The position numbers and the translations under genes were made by a program. DNA of 64,000 bases, taken from positions 53,923-117,922 of the forward strand of contig RXJJ01000001.1 in assembly GCA_003963145.1 (NCBI GenBank), read 5' to 3'. Every line of letters begins with the position of its first letter. The stretch's first letter is position 1. Shown here in pieces: positions 25,825 through 33,991 of this stretch. The notes under the pieces are model-generated. The model worked only from the letters and a program-made list of their open reading frames with translations. It searched no databases and was not told where the DNA came from. This DNA comes from Bradyrhizobiaceae bacterium (GTDB lineage Bacteria; Pseudomonadota; Alphaproteobacteria; Rhizobiales; Xanthobacteraceae).

Positions 25825-27066
25825 TCAGGCGAAGAGCTCAACGTACTTGTCGATTTGCTTCGGATCCTGGACGAGTGGATATCCCTTCTCGAGCGGAATG
25901 GCCTTGAGCCGAACCAGTGGCGACGACACCCCCATTTCCTTCATCGCCTGCCTCGCCAGCGAATCGTCGATCGCGCCAGGGAGCAACTCCGCGGAAGGCA
26001 CGACCTTTTCCTTGGCCAAGAATTCAAGCACGCGCTTCTGTAGCGCGGTCACATCGTCGTTCCAGACGAACAACTTCTCATCCCGAATGGAGCCGCCGAA
26101 GTAAGGATCCGGCAACAGTCCGGCCAAGGAGAACCACAACGCCTTATGTTCAAAGCCGGACACATATTTCTGGGCGATGCGCAGCACTTCCGCATGATTG
26201 CGGGGATCGCAGTACCAAAGTTGCGCTTCGATCTCGCCTTTCAACCACGCTTTTACGACGTCCGGATTCTCGTCCATGAAATCTTTCCGGCAAACCATGG
26301 TTCCCGAGTCGCGCTCGTTCCAAGGTTCTCCCGTCGAAACCACGCGGGCCGCTCCCTCTCCTGCAATCGTGCTGACAGCAGCACCTTGCGGGTCCCAGGT
26401 GCAGGCGCCGTCAAGCTGGCCATTCCGCAGATTTGTCGTGATGACACCAATAGAGAGATTCAGATACTCAGCCGGCTTCACGCCCTCCTTTTGAAACACA
26501 CTTTGGAAAAAGCGGTCTGAACAGCTTCCTTTCGGACTTGCCACCCTTTTTCCATCCAGCCACTTGATCGCCTCTTTTGAATTGGCGAACTCTGGCGCGT
26601 CCTTCCGCACCAGGACCTGATAACAATGGTAGCCGGTGGGCGATGATCCAATCAGGCCGATCGCACGAATATCCACGCGCTCCCGCTGAAACGTCGCGAT
26701 CAGTCCAGGCGCGTCTCCATTATGCCCGATCTGACTTTTTCCCGCGATTAACTCACTCGTCACGATTCCACCCTGGATGGGATGCGTAAAAGTGACTTCG
26801 CTGCCTTCAGGAAGATATTTTTTCCAGAATTGCTTTTCTTCATTGATCATGCCGAACCAGCCCTGTGTCCAGTCGGGCCGGATGGCGACGTTGAAGCTGA
26901 CGGGTTTACCCTTGAGTTGCTGACCGTAAGCAAGGTCTCCCCAAGCGAAGCCTGCAGAACTGAGCGCAGCTGCCGCAACGGTGCCAGCTGTGCGAACCAT
27001 GAATTGCCGGCGAGAGAAGTCGATTGAACCTGCAAATTTCTTTCCACCATTACGATCAGTCGTCAT
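25825..27066 (-). CDS. ABC transporter substrate-binding protein, NitT/TauT family, Tat-exported
   Basis: The 413-residue product carries a twin-arginine signal (SRRQFMVRTAGTVAAAALSSAGFAWG, about residues 18-45), implying export in a folded state. The mature domain resembles nitrate/sulfonate/taurine-binding proteins (FNVAIRPDWTQGWFGMINEE, HNGDAPGLIATFQ, GTMVCRKDFMDENPD). It is the only binding protein for the downstream two-permease, two-ATPase importer. With the sulfatase and SulP genes downstream, an aryl or alkyl sulfate ester is the best guess for the ligand. Confidence 0.9.
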   Translation of the reverse strand: MTTDRNGGKKFAGSIDFSRRQFMVRTAGTVAAAALSSAGFAWGDLAYGQQLKGKPVSFNVAIRPDWTQGWFGMINEEKQFWKKYLPEGSEVTFTHPIQGGIVTSELIAGKSQIGHNGDAPGLIATFQRERVDIRAIGLIGSSPTGYHCYQVLVRKDAPEFANSKEAIKWLDGKRVASPKGSCSDRFFQSVFQKEGVKPAEYLNLSIGVITTNLRNGQLDGACTWDPQGAAVSTIAGEGAARVVSTGEPWNERDSGTMVCRKDFMDENPDVVKAWLKGEIEAQLWYCDPRNHAEVLRIAQKYVSGFEHKALWFSLAGLLPDPYFGGSIRDEKLFVWNDDVTALQKRVLEFLAKEKVVPSAELLPGAIDDSLARQAMKEMGVSSPLVRLKAIPLEKGYPLVQDPKQIDKYVELFA

Positions 27067-27477
27067 AAGGTTTTTCCTTCTCCGATATCCGCGAGGATGA
27101 CGAGCTTCGCTGTCCGGGGTCAGTTAGAACTGCATCCTTTCAGTCCTCAATATGAATTTCGTGCCAACGCAAGTAATTGCCAACATAGCTCTCCGACACC
27201 GATTACGTTTAGGCAGGGTGGTTATCTCTGAAGCAAGTTAAGTCACGAAATTAGGCATTTGCATTTCGCAACCCGGCAACACAACTCAAGTGCATCACGC
27301 AGAGCTGGTGAGATATCGCAATTCGTACGGACCAATTCTTCCATGAACAGGACATAAGACGCGCAAAAGCAGTCCACTCCTTTTGGGTGTGCAGACGATC
27401 CGGACAACCGGTCTTGCTGAGCGAAATGGAGCCTCTGCAAAACGGGCCTGACGGCCATGACTCAAGTTGACGGGCGT

Positions 27478-27492
27478 TATCCTCATAGGATA
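27478..27492. promoter_or_regulatory. Inverted repeat TATCCT-CAT-AGGATA upstream of the Crp/Fnr gene
   Basis: Perfect 6-bp arms with a 3-bp spacer, 46 bp before the regulator ATG. Its centre is 20 bp from the centre of the next palindrome, about two helical turns, as expected for two dimers bound on one DNA face. Confidence 0.5.
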
Positions 27493-27498
27493 TATTTT

Positions 27499-27511
27499 TT
27501 CCTGTCAGGAA
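27499..27511. promoter_or_regulatory. Inverted repeat TTCCTG-T-CAGGAA upstream of the Crp/Fnr gene
   Basis: Perfect 6-bp arms around one base, 27 bp before the regulator ATG. It shares TCCT/AGGA half-site letters with the preceding palindrome but not the TTGAT FNR consensus or the TGTGA Crp consensus. Confidence 0.5.
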
Positions 27512-27538
27512 CATGCCTTGTGACCAGCTGGAGGCCGT

Positions 27539-28288
27539 ATGATGCATCTCGGCGGGAATGGATCGCAGCTTTCAGCAGCCTTGGCCGCCGGCAGTGATAA
27601 CGTCGTGCCGCTTAAGGCACTGAATGATCGCCCCTTTAATAAATTCCTGTCGCCTTTGAACGATCTTGAAACGCGGTTGGTGACATCGCTCGGTCGTCAG
27701 GACACCTTTAAAAAGGGCGAGCTGGTGTTCCGGCAAGGAATGCTGCACTCCGGCCTTCACATTATAAAGAAGGGTGGGGTCAGGACTTTCTTCGTCTCGC
27801 CCGGCGGCCGGGAAATCACGTTGGCTTATTGGGTCAGCGGCGATTTCGTCGGTACCCCGGAAGTTTTCGGACGCGGAAAACATCTTTGGTCCGGCATGGC
27901 CACGGACAATACGGAAGCCTACTACCTGACAGGCGAACAGCTTCAGGAACTGGCCGTCCAAATGCCAAAATTCGCACTGGTCCTGATCGATGTGCTTGTC
28001 GCGAAGGGAAAGTGCTTCTCGCGTCTCATCCACACGCTGGGAACGAAAAACGCATGCGCACGCCTCGCCCATACTTTGCTGTTGATGTGCTCACCCGACG
28101 ATAAGCCCGACTCGTCAGGAATGAGATCGTCGAGCCTAACCCACGATCAGCTTGCGAGCACGATCGGCGTATCGCGCCAATGGGTGAGCGCGTCCCTCAG
28201 GGAGTTCGAGAGTGAGGGATTGCTCAAACTCGAAAAAAAGAAAATCACGATCGTCGACTATGAAGGCCTGAAGCAGCGCTCCTTTTAA
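27539..28288 (+). CDS. Crp/Fnr-family transcriptional regulator
   Basis: The 249-residue product has an N-terminal cyclic-nucleotide-binding-type beta roll (about residues 45-160: LVFRQGMLHSGLHIIKKGGVRTFFVSPGGREITLAYWVSGDFVG) and a C-terminal winged helix (SSSLTHDQLASTIGVSRQWVSASLREFESEGLL). No Cys cluster for an Fe-S sensor is seen, so it is not a classical oxygen-sensing FNR. GGAGG precedes the ATG. It is divergent from the sulfatase importer operon and probably governs it. Confidence 0.9.
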   Translation: MMHLGGNGSQLSAALAAGSDNVVPLKALNDRPFNKFLSPLNDLETRLVTSLGRQDTFKKGELVFRQGMLHSGLHIIKKGGVRTFFVSPGGREITLAYWVSGDFVGTPEVFGRGKHLWSGMATDNTEAYYLTGEQLQELAVQMPKFALVLIDVLVAKGKCFSRLIHTLGTKNACARLAHTLLLMCSPDDKPDSSGMRSSSLTHDQLASTIGVSRQWVSASLREFESEGLLKLEKKKITIVDYEGLKQRSF

Positions 28289-28386
28289 TATCCGGCCAGC
28301 ACACGCAAACCGGACAGGATCTATTCGCGACTGCTCGTTCGCACAACAATATCCGCCGGATCTAACATGAGACGGCGACAGCCCTT

Positions 28387-29625
28387 TCAGGCGGCGAGCG
28401 ACTGCGATATTTGTGCCGACACCAGTTCGGCGGTCGCCGCCGACAGCGTCCATCCCAGATGTCCGTGACCCGTGTTGTAAAACACGTCGCGGCTGTTGCC
28501 GGGACCGACGCGCGGCATCATGTCGGGCATCATCGGGCGTAATCCAGCCCATGGGACGATGCGGCCCGTATCCATCTCCGGAAAATGGCGCCGCGCCCAG
28601 TCAACAAGCGGCTTGATCCGGTCAGCCCTGATGTCCCGATTGAAGCCATTTAGCTCGGCGGTACCCGCGATGCGGAAGCGCTGCGCGCCGAGCCGGCTGG
28701 TGACGATCTTCGCGCGGTCGTCAAGCAGGCTGACCCATGGAGCCGTATTCTGGTCGCGCTCGTTCTGAAGCTCCACCGTGATCGAATAGCCCTTGACCGG
28801 ATAAATGTTGACGCGATCGCCGAGCATACTGGCAAAGTTGCGGCTTGCTGTCCCCGCGCAGATGACGACGGCGTCGAACCCTGCCCGCTCGATCGCCGGA
28901 TGCTCAGCGGCAAATTCAAGCGACCATCCGAGTCCGATGCCGCGCCCACTTCTTGTGATCTCGAAAACATTGGCTTCCTGGACGAAAGCAACGCCTTTGC
29001 CTTCCAGATAACGCATCACGCCGCGCGTGAATTTGTGGATGTCGCCGGTGAAATCCGATGGCGTGAAGAAGCCACCAACAAAGTTGCCTTGCAGGGCGGG
29101 CTCAATCGCACAAATTTCAGCTGCGCTCACCTGCCTGCGCTCCAGTCCTCCCTCCTCGAGCAGGCCGTTCGAACGCTTCGCTTTCTCGAAATCGCCCTGG
29201 GTCTCGTAGAAGTGCAGGATGCCGCGATGCTCAGCGTTGAAGTCGACACCGGCTTTTTCCGCCATCGCAAGCAAATGGCTCCGCGCGGCGATTGCCAGCC
29301 GCGTCGTCGCTACCGTGTTCTCGCGATATTTCGGGATGCTGCCGATGAACTCGGCAAGCCAGGAATATTTGTGCCAGCTCGGTTTCGGATTAAGCAGTAG
29401 CGGCGCGTCGGCGCGGAATATCCAGCGCAGCGCCTTGATGACTGTTGGCCAGTGATTCCAGACTTCGGCGTTACTGGCGGAGAGCTGCCCGCCATTGGCA
29501 TAGGACGTCTCCATCGCCGCGTAGCGGTGGCGATCGAAGACAGTGACTTCGTGGCCTTTTTCGGAAAGAGCGAAAGCGGTCGTTACGCCGGTGATGCCGG
29601 CACCGATAATTGCGATTTTGGACAT
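28387..29625 (-). CDS. FAD-dependent amino-acid oxidoreductase, DadA (D-amino acid dehydrogenase)-like
   Basis: The 412-residue DAO-family protein starts with the FAD dinucleotide motif IAIIGAGITGVTTAFALSEKGHEVTVFDR. It has the DadA-type segments SYANGGQLSASNAEVWNHWP and, near the end, PWAGLRPMMPDMMPRVGP and FYNTGHGHLGWTLS. Such enzymes deaminate D-amino acids or glycine-type substrates, usually at the membrane. A tandem glycine riboswitch lies directly upstream, so glycine itself or a glycine-releasing metabolite is probably relevant to its substrate. It ends 98 bp from the convergent Crp/Fnr gene. Confidence 0.9.
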   Translation of the reverse strand: MSKIAIIGAGITGVTTAFALSEKGHEVTVFDRHRYAAMETSYANGGQLSASNAEVWNHWPTVIKALRWIFRADAPLLLNPKPSWHKYSWLAEFIGSIPKYRENTVATTRLAIAARSHLLAMAEKAGVDFNAEHRGILHFYETQGDFEKAKRSNGLLEEGGLERRQVSAAEICAIEPALQGNFVGGFFTPSDFTGDIHKFTRGVMRYLEGKGVAFVQEANVFEITRSGRGIGLGWSLEFAAEHPAIERAGFDAVVICAGTASRNFASMLGDRVNIYPVKGYSITVELQNERDQNTAPWVSLLDDRAKIVTSRLGAQRFRIAGTAELNGFNRDIRADRIKPLVDWARRHFPEMDTGRIVPWAGLRPMMPDMMPRVGPGNSRDVFYNTGHGHLGWTLSAATAELVSAQISQSLAA

Positions 29626-29655
29626 GAAAGAGTCTCGCGTTCAGATCGAAAACTG

Positions 29656-29674
29656 GGCCTTGAAATTCAAGGCC
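29656..29674 (-). terminator. Terminator-like stem in the glycine riboswitch expression platform
   Basis: GGCCTTGAA and TTCAAGGCC form a perfect 9-bp stem around one central base. On the minus strand it is followed by CAGTTTTCG, a short U-run. It lies between the second aptamer and the dadA-like start codon, where a glycine-controlled terminator or anti-terminator switch is expected. Confidence 0.6.
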
Positions 29675-29680
29675 GGCGGT

Positions 29681-29841
29681 CCCCATCTGTTCGCTTTACC
29701 TGAGAGCTTCCGGCGCAAGCCGGTTTCCCCTTCGGTGGACGCGCGAGCGTCTCTCTCCAGATTGTCCAACGATGCGGTTCATGGGCCTGAGAGTGTCCGG
29801 GGGGTTGCTCCTTCGGCGCCGGCAAACGCCGGTCTCTCCCG
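29681..29841 (-). promoter_or_regulatory. Tandem glycine riboswitch (two aptamers)
   Basis: Reading the minus strand from 29840, aptamer 1 shows GGGAGAGACC, then GCCGAAGGAGCAACC and CTCTCAGG. After a 25-nt linker, aptamer 2 shows GGAGAGAGAC, CACCGAAGGGGAAACC and GCTCTCAGGTAAA, ending near ACAGATGGGG. This order and these boxes match the known glycine riboswitch consensus. It precedes a DadA-like FAD oxidoreductase rather than the gcvTHP operon. Glycine binding usually turns such genes on. Confidence 0.93.
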
Positions 29842-29903
29842 CATCGTCCTTTCGGACGTATGTCTTGCTTGTTACTGATATTGCCCTGGTCTTCTCCTCT
29901 TGG

Positions 29904-32237
29904 TCAGATGTTGCGCAGCAGATAGATCGGGCTCGACCACGCCTGATGGCCGTCGGCAAAGGTAGCACAAATCCAGATCGGATTGTCGCCCGCGACAAGA
30001 TCAATAGCGCGAGTGAGATAGAGCGAGCGCACTGAGTATTGATCCGGTTGTCGGGAGATTCTCAGTTCACGGTCGAGTTTGCCGAGCCGATGCACTACGG
30101 GCTCGTGGGTTACCGAACCGAGATCGTGCTGGAACGTGCCAAGCGGCGTTTTGATCTCAATCGATCCACCCGGCCCGCTGAGCGAAAGATCGACACCGGC
30201 GAAATTGCCCGTCGTGATCGACGACCAAGCAAGCTCTGTATCGGAAACCCTTTTGAGTTGCCGATCGGGATTGAAAAAGTTGATCGCTTCAAAACCGTCG
30301 ATGCGCGCGCCGCTGACCTTGAGTGAACCGTCCCACACGGTCTGCCGGGCCCGGCCGCGATATTCCGCGCCGCTCCACTCGATACGGTAACGATTTCCGG
30401 GCGGCAGTTCTCCATTCGGCCTGATTGTTTCAAGGACCTCCGTTCCCCGCCGGATCTGCAGGCTCAGGATCGCAGCCTCCGACTCCACATTTACGGAAAA
30501 CTCCACCCGGGACGGCGCGTCCGAGACGATATCGCCCATCATCGCATTGGATGCCTGATGATGACGCGCGTCCGAAATCCGGGGATCGTCGGTCCAGATC
30601 GTGACCGGCGCGCCGAAGTCGATTCCGGTATAAAGATGAACCCGCGAGCCAGTCGTGCCGTAATGATGGCGCGCCTGCATGGCGAGAAACATCTCGTCGC
30701 GCGTTAACTCCCTGAGCCAGTAACAGGTCAGGCCGCCGAGGGCGCCGAACAACGAAGCACCCGGTGGCTCCGATCCAGGTCTGCCCTTGTGACCATCGCT
30801 GTTGCCGACGATGCCGACGCGATAGCCACTTTCGAACGCATCCGCCGCAAGCCATTCAAACGTGCCCCAGCTCGAATGGATTTCGACCGAGCGTTCCAGC
30901 GCATGATCATGGGCATATTTGATATCGGCGTATCGGCCGCCGCAATGCGCCCAGACGATGGCGTCGGGATAATCCGGTTCGAGTGCCGTGAACAGCGCAC
31001 GAGAATCCCAGCAGTCCGTGTCAATGTCAGAACGGTCCGGCACCAGTGCGTGCGACGAACGACGGATCGGTTTGTCCTCGGTGCGATAGAACACGTTGTG
31101 ATCGCCGCCCAGTGCGGTGTTTCCCGACCATTCATAACCGGGGATGGTCACGAACCGTCCGGGCTCGTTCCACTCGCGCATCAGCGAATTGAGCACTCGC
31201 CAGAACTCGCCAGTGATCTGGAAGTCGTTGCCCTGGTGGCTGACGGCATCCAGAAACGCGCAGTTGCGCGCATATTCGAAATAGGCCTGGGCGGAACCTG
31301 AACCGATTGTCTCGCCGGACTGGGCATGCAGGTCGCCCCAATATGGCCGCAGCTCCAGCCTGTCCTTGACAACAAGCGTGTTCGAACGGCACAGCCGCTC
31401 GCCTTTCGCGATCACGTCAACGGAAATATTGCCCACCTTCGTGACCGTCAGGCCGCCGACTTCCACGGCGAGACTGCCGTCAAGCTTGATGCGCGCGGGA
31501 ATGCCTTCCAGTCCTCCGCTGCCGGCAAGTTCGATCTCCTGAAACGGCGTATCTCCTGTCGGATTGCCCCAGATATCGTCTGCGCGAATCTTGAGCGTGA
31601 CGTCGTCGCCGATCGCACGGCAGGTCGGCAATACCGCGTGCCAGCGGTGCGCGCGGCCGGGAATAATCGGCATGAACGGCACGCCGGGGACATCTACAAA
31701 GGTGTAGGTCGCGATCGGATCCGCAAGGACCCGGAAACAAAACTCGGGATCGACAAAGGTCTGCATCCGGATGCCGGGCCCGCGCGGGTCGGTACCGAAG
31801 CTGACGACAATACGGTCGCCCTCCTTCATGAAACCGGCGACGACCTTGATGTATATCGTACGATCCCACGGCCGGGTGTTCTGCTTGTAGTCGAAACGAA
31901 CATCCAGCACAGCGCCGTTGGACGCCGTCACGCCCACCCAGTTCGGCGCGCCCGGGTCGGTGAATTGCGGGCGGCCCATGTCGGACGCGAAACGATAGCA
32001 AACTTTGATGCAGCCGGAATCGTCGATGCCATAGCGGCCCGCCACATAGGTCAACGTGAACCGCTGGAAGCTGCCCGCGGCGAACGGACCCGTATTGTCG
32101 ATAAAGACCGAGCCGGCGTCCGCGACGTCGACAGGTGTTACTTCGGGCATCCAGTTCTCGAATGACGGCTTGTCACTTGAGGATATTTCCGCCGGCTCCG
32201 TGGATGGCCGGGACTGTGCTGAATTATGCTTTTGCAT
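29904..32237 (-). CDS. DUF3604-family putative metallohydrolase (PHP-like fold)
   Basis: The 777-residue protein has N-terminal beta-sandwich-like regions (to about residue 290) and then a block with the metal ligands expected of a PHP/DUF3604 phosphoesterase-like centre: YWGDLHAQ (D302, H304), VSHQGNDF (H334, D338), VWAHCGGRYAD (H431), VEIHSSWG (E452, H454) and GNSDGHKG (D481, H483). The C-terminal 200 residues look beta-rich. No export signal is seen. The ATG at 32237 lacks a strong ribosome-binding site; a longer Cys-rich N-terminal extension to 32354 overlaps the permease and is disfavoured. The reaction is unknown; hydrolysis of a phosphoester or related bond is an inference. Confidence 0.8.
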   Translation of the reverse strand: MQKHNSAQSRPSTEPAEISSSDKPSFENWMPEVTPVDVADAGSVFIDNTGPFAAGSFQRFTLTYVAGRYGIDDSGCIKVCYRFASDMGRPQFTDPGAPNWVGVTASNGAVLDVRFDYKQNTRPWDRTIYIKVVAGFMKEGDRIVVSFGTDPRGPGIRMQTFVDPEFCFRVLADPIATYTFVDVPGVPFMPIIPGRAHRWHAVLPTCRAIGDDVTLKIRADDIWGNPTGDTPFQEIELAGSGGLEGIPARIKLDGSLAVEVGGLTVTKVGNISVDVIAKGERLCRSNTLVVKDRLELRPYWGDLHAQSGETIGSGSAQAYFEYARNCAFLDAVSHQGNDFQITGEFWRVLNSLMREWNEPGRFVTIPGYEWSGNTALGGDHNVFYRTEDKPIRRSSHALVPDRSDIDTDCWDSRALFTALEPDYPDAIVWAHCGGRYADIKYAHDHALERSVEIHSSWGTFEWLAADAFESGYRVGIVGNSDGHKGRPGSEPPGASLFGALGGLTCYWLRELTRDEMFLAMQARHHYGTTGSRVHLYTGIDFGAPVTIWTDDPRISDARHHQASNAMMGDIVSDAPSRVEFSVNVESEAAILSLQIRRGTEVLETIRPNGELPPGNRYRIEWSGAEYRGRARQTVWDGSLKVSGARIDGFEAINFFNPDRQLKRVSDTELAWSSITTGNFAGVDLSLSGPGGSIEIKTPLGTFQHDLGSVTHEPVVHRLGKLDRELRISRQPDQYSVRSLYLTRAIDLVAGDNPIWICATFADGHQAWSSPIYLLRNI

Positions 32238-32289
32238 TTTTGTGTCTCTATGGAGCGTTTCGATTATTTTTATTGCGAACTGGCATGCG

Positions 32290-33174
32290 CTACCTTTGCA
32301 TGCCCCAGCGTTGCACGCTGCGCCGTTCGATGGTGCGGAAGACAATGCTTTCAACCAGAAGGCCGATCAAGATCACGGTCAGCAGGCCCGCGAAAACATT
32401 GGCGATCTCGAGCGAATTTCGATTCTCGAAAATGAACCAGCCGATTCCGCCGGAGCGCGATGTTGCGCCGAATACAAGTTCTGCCGCGATCAGCGTGCGC
32501 CACGCGAATGCCCAGCCGATCTTCAGACCGTTGAGAATCGAGGGAAATGCAGCCGGAACAAGAATGCCGAAGATATAGCGCAGATTGCGCAAACCAAAAT
32601 TTCGGCCGGCCATGCGCTGGGTCTCGCTGACGGACTGAAAGCCACTCTGGGTGTTGAGAGCGACCGCCCACAGCACCGAATGGACAATGACGAAGGCCAT
32701 GCTCGAAATGCCGAGGCCGAACCACACCAGCGCCAGCGGCAGCAATGCGATCGCCGGCAGTGGGTTGAACATCGCGGTAAGCGTCGCCAGCACGTCGCTG
32801 CCAAACCGCGTGGCGACCGCCAGCGAAACCAGCACGCCGGCGAGAACGACGCCGATGCTGTAACCGATCAGCAGAACCTTGAGCGAGAACAGTGTCCGCA
32901 TCAGCAACGGACCGTGCACAATGGCATTATAGAAAGCCTTGATAGTGTCGGCGAAGGTCGGCAGCAACAGATCGTTGTTGAGATAAGATCCATAGAGCTG
33001 CCAGATACCGGCCAGCGCGATCAGAATGCAGCAGCGCCGGAAAATGGTGCTCCCCATCAGCCGCTCGCCAAGCGACAAGGTGCGCTTGATCTCGGCAACA
33101 TTGACCGAACCCGATTCCGGGCTTCGGTAGATATTCGGTCTTGCGGCGACCGCCTGATGTTTCAGCTCAAGCAT
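32290..33174 (-). CDS. NitT/TauT-type ABC transporter permease
   Basis: The 294-residue protein has about six helices and an EAA-type loop (MAGRNFGLRNLRYIFGILVPAAFPSILNGL). Its ATG overlaps the ATPase stop by 8 bp. It is the only permease of the phosphoesterase-linked importer, so it probably works as a homodimer. Relatives transport sulfonates, nitrate, riboflavin precursors and similar small molecules. Confidence 0.9.
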   Translation of the reverse strand: MLELKHQAVAARPNIYRSPESGSVNVAEIKRTLSLGERLMGSTIFRRCCILIALAGIWQLYGSYLNNDLLLPTFADTIKAFYNAIVHGPLLMRTLFSLKVLLIGYSIGVVLAGVLVSLAVATRFGSDVLATLTAMFNPLPAIALLPLALVWFGLGISSMAFVIVHSVLWAVALNTQSGFQSVSETQRMAGRNFGLRNLRYIFGILVPAAFPSILNGLKIGWAFAWRTLIAAELVFGATSRSGGIGWFIFENRNSLEIANVFAGLLTVILIGLLVESIVFRTIERRSVQRWGMQR

Positions 33175-33991
33175 GATGCTTATCTCCAGCGCCGTGAAAG
33201 AGCATTGCCTCGATCTCCCGGTGCAATTCCTGGAAACGGGGTGTCGCCACCGCGTCCGGCCCTAGACCCGTCGCATCAAGCTCAGCGCGGACCTGGCCGG
33301 GATGTGGCGTCAAAACCAGAATGCGCGTTCCAAGGATCAGCGCTTCCTCGATCGAGTGGGTGACAAAGAGCATCGTAAAAGCGATGTCGTCCCACAGGCG
33401 CAGCGTCTCGAGCTGCATGGCGCGCCGCGTCAACGCATCAAGCGATGCAAATGGCTCGTCCATCAGCAGCATCGCCGGCTCCATCGCCAGCGACCGCGCG
33501 ATCGCGACACGCTGCTTCATGCCGCCCGACAGCATATGAGGGAATACATCCGTGAATTCGGTCAGGCCAATCTTCTCGATATAGCGCCTCGCCCGCATCT
33601 CGATCTCGGCTTTAGGAAAGCGGCGGCTGACCTGCATCGGGTACATCACGTTTTGCAGGACGGTCTTCCAGGGCAGCAGCTGATCGAACTCCTGAAACAC
33701 CATCATACGATCAGGACCCGGCTCCGTGACCTCGCCGTTGTTGAGCCAAATCCGGCCTTCGACCGGTTGAATGAAGCCGCCGACGCTTTTCAGAAGCGTT
33801 GATTTTCCGCACCCCGACGGTCCCAGCAAAACGAAGCGATCGCCCGGATGGACATCGAACGAAACCCGCCAGGTCGCCGTGACCAGATGGTCCGGCGTCT
33901 TGTACTGCAAGGTCACATCCCGGGCCGACAGCAGAGGGGCCGCCATCACGGGATGTTTCTGTTCCGTCGAGGCTACGGCAATCGCGGTCAT
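33167..33991 (-). CDS. NitT/TauT-type ABC transporter ATPase
   Basis: The 274-residue product shows Walker A GPSGCGKSTLL, Q-loop VFQEFDQLLPW, signature LSGGMKQ, Walker B MLLMDEP and H-loop His in FVTHSIEEA. The ATG at 33991 overlaps the stop of the metallophosphoesterase gene (ATGA), fixing the start and showing that the hydrolase and the transporter motor are translated together. Confidence 0.92.
   Translation of the reverse strand: MTAIAVASTEQKHPVMAAPLLSARDVTLQYKTPDHLVTATWRVSFDVHPGDRFVLLGPSGCGKSTLLKSVGGFIQPVEGRIWLNNGEVTEPGPDRMMVFQEFDQLLPWKTVLQNVMYPMQVSRRFPKAEIEMRARRYIEKIGLTEFTDVFPHMLSGGMKQRVAIARSLAMEPAMLLMDEPFASLDALTRRAMQLETLRLWDDIAFTMLFVTHSIEEALILGTRILVLTPHPGQVRAELDATGLGPDAVATPRFQELHREIEAMLFHGAGDKHHA

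Larger units (their letters stand above)
27067..27538. other. Divergent AT-richer intergenic region between the sulfate-ester operon and a Crp/Fnr gene
   Basis: These 472 bp are richer in A+T than their surroundings. They should hold the promoters of the leftward importer-sulfatase operon and of the Crp/Fnr gene. Two perfect inverted repeats lie in the last 70 bp before the regulator. Short minus-strand open frames here overlap each other, lack ribosome-binding sites and resemble no protein, so I call no gene. Confidence 0.55.

Noticed and set aside
27243-27547. Several short minus-strand frames before the Crp/Fnr gene
   Set aside because: They overlap each other in different frames, lack ribosome-binding sites and run across the two regulatory palindromes; composition does not look like protein.
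29690-29845. GC-rich hairpins read as a simple intrinsic terminator after the DUF3604 gene
   Set aside because: The paired stems carry the full conserved boxes of two glycine aptamers, so a riboswitch explains them better.
32238-32354. Cys-rich N-terminal extension of the DUF3604 protein
   Set aside because: It would overlap the permease gene by 65 bp and adds a stretch with no recognisable signal; the Met at 32237 is a simpler start.
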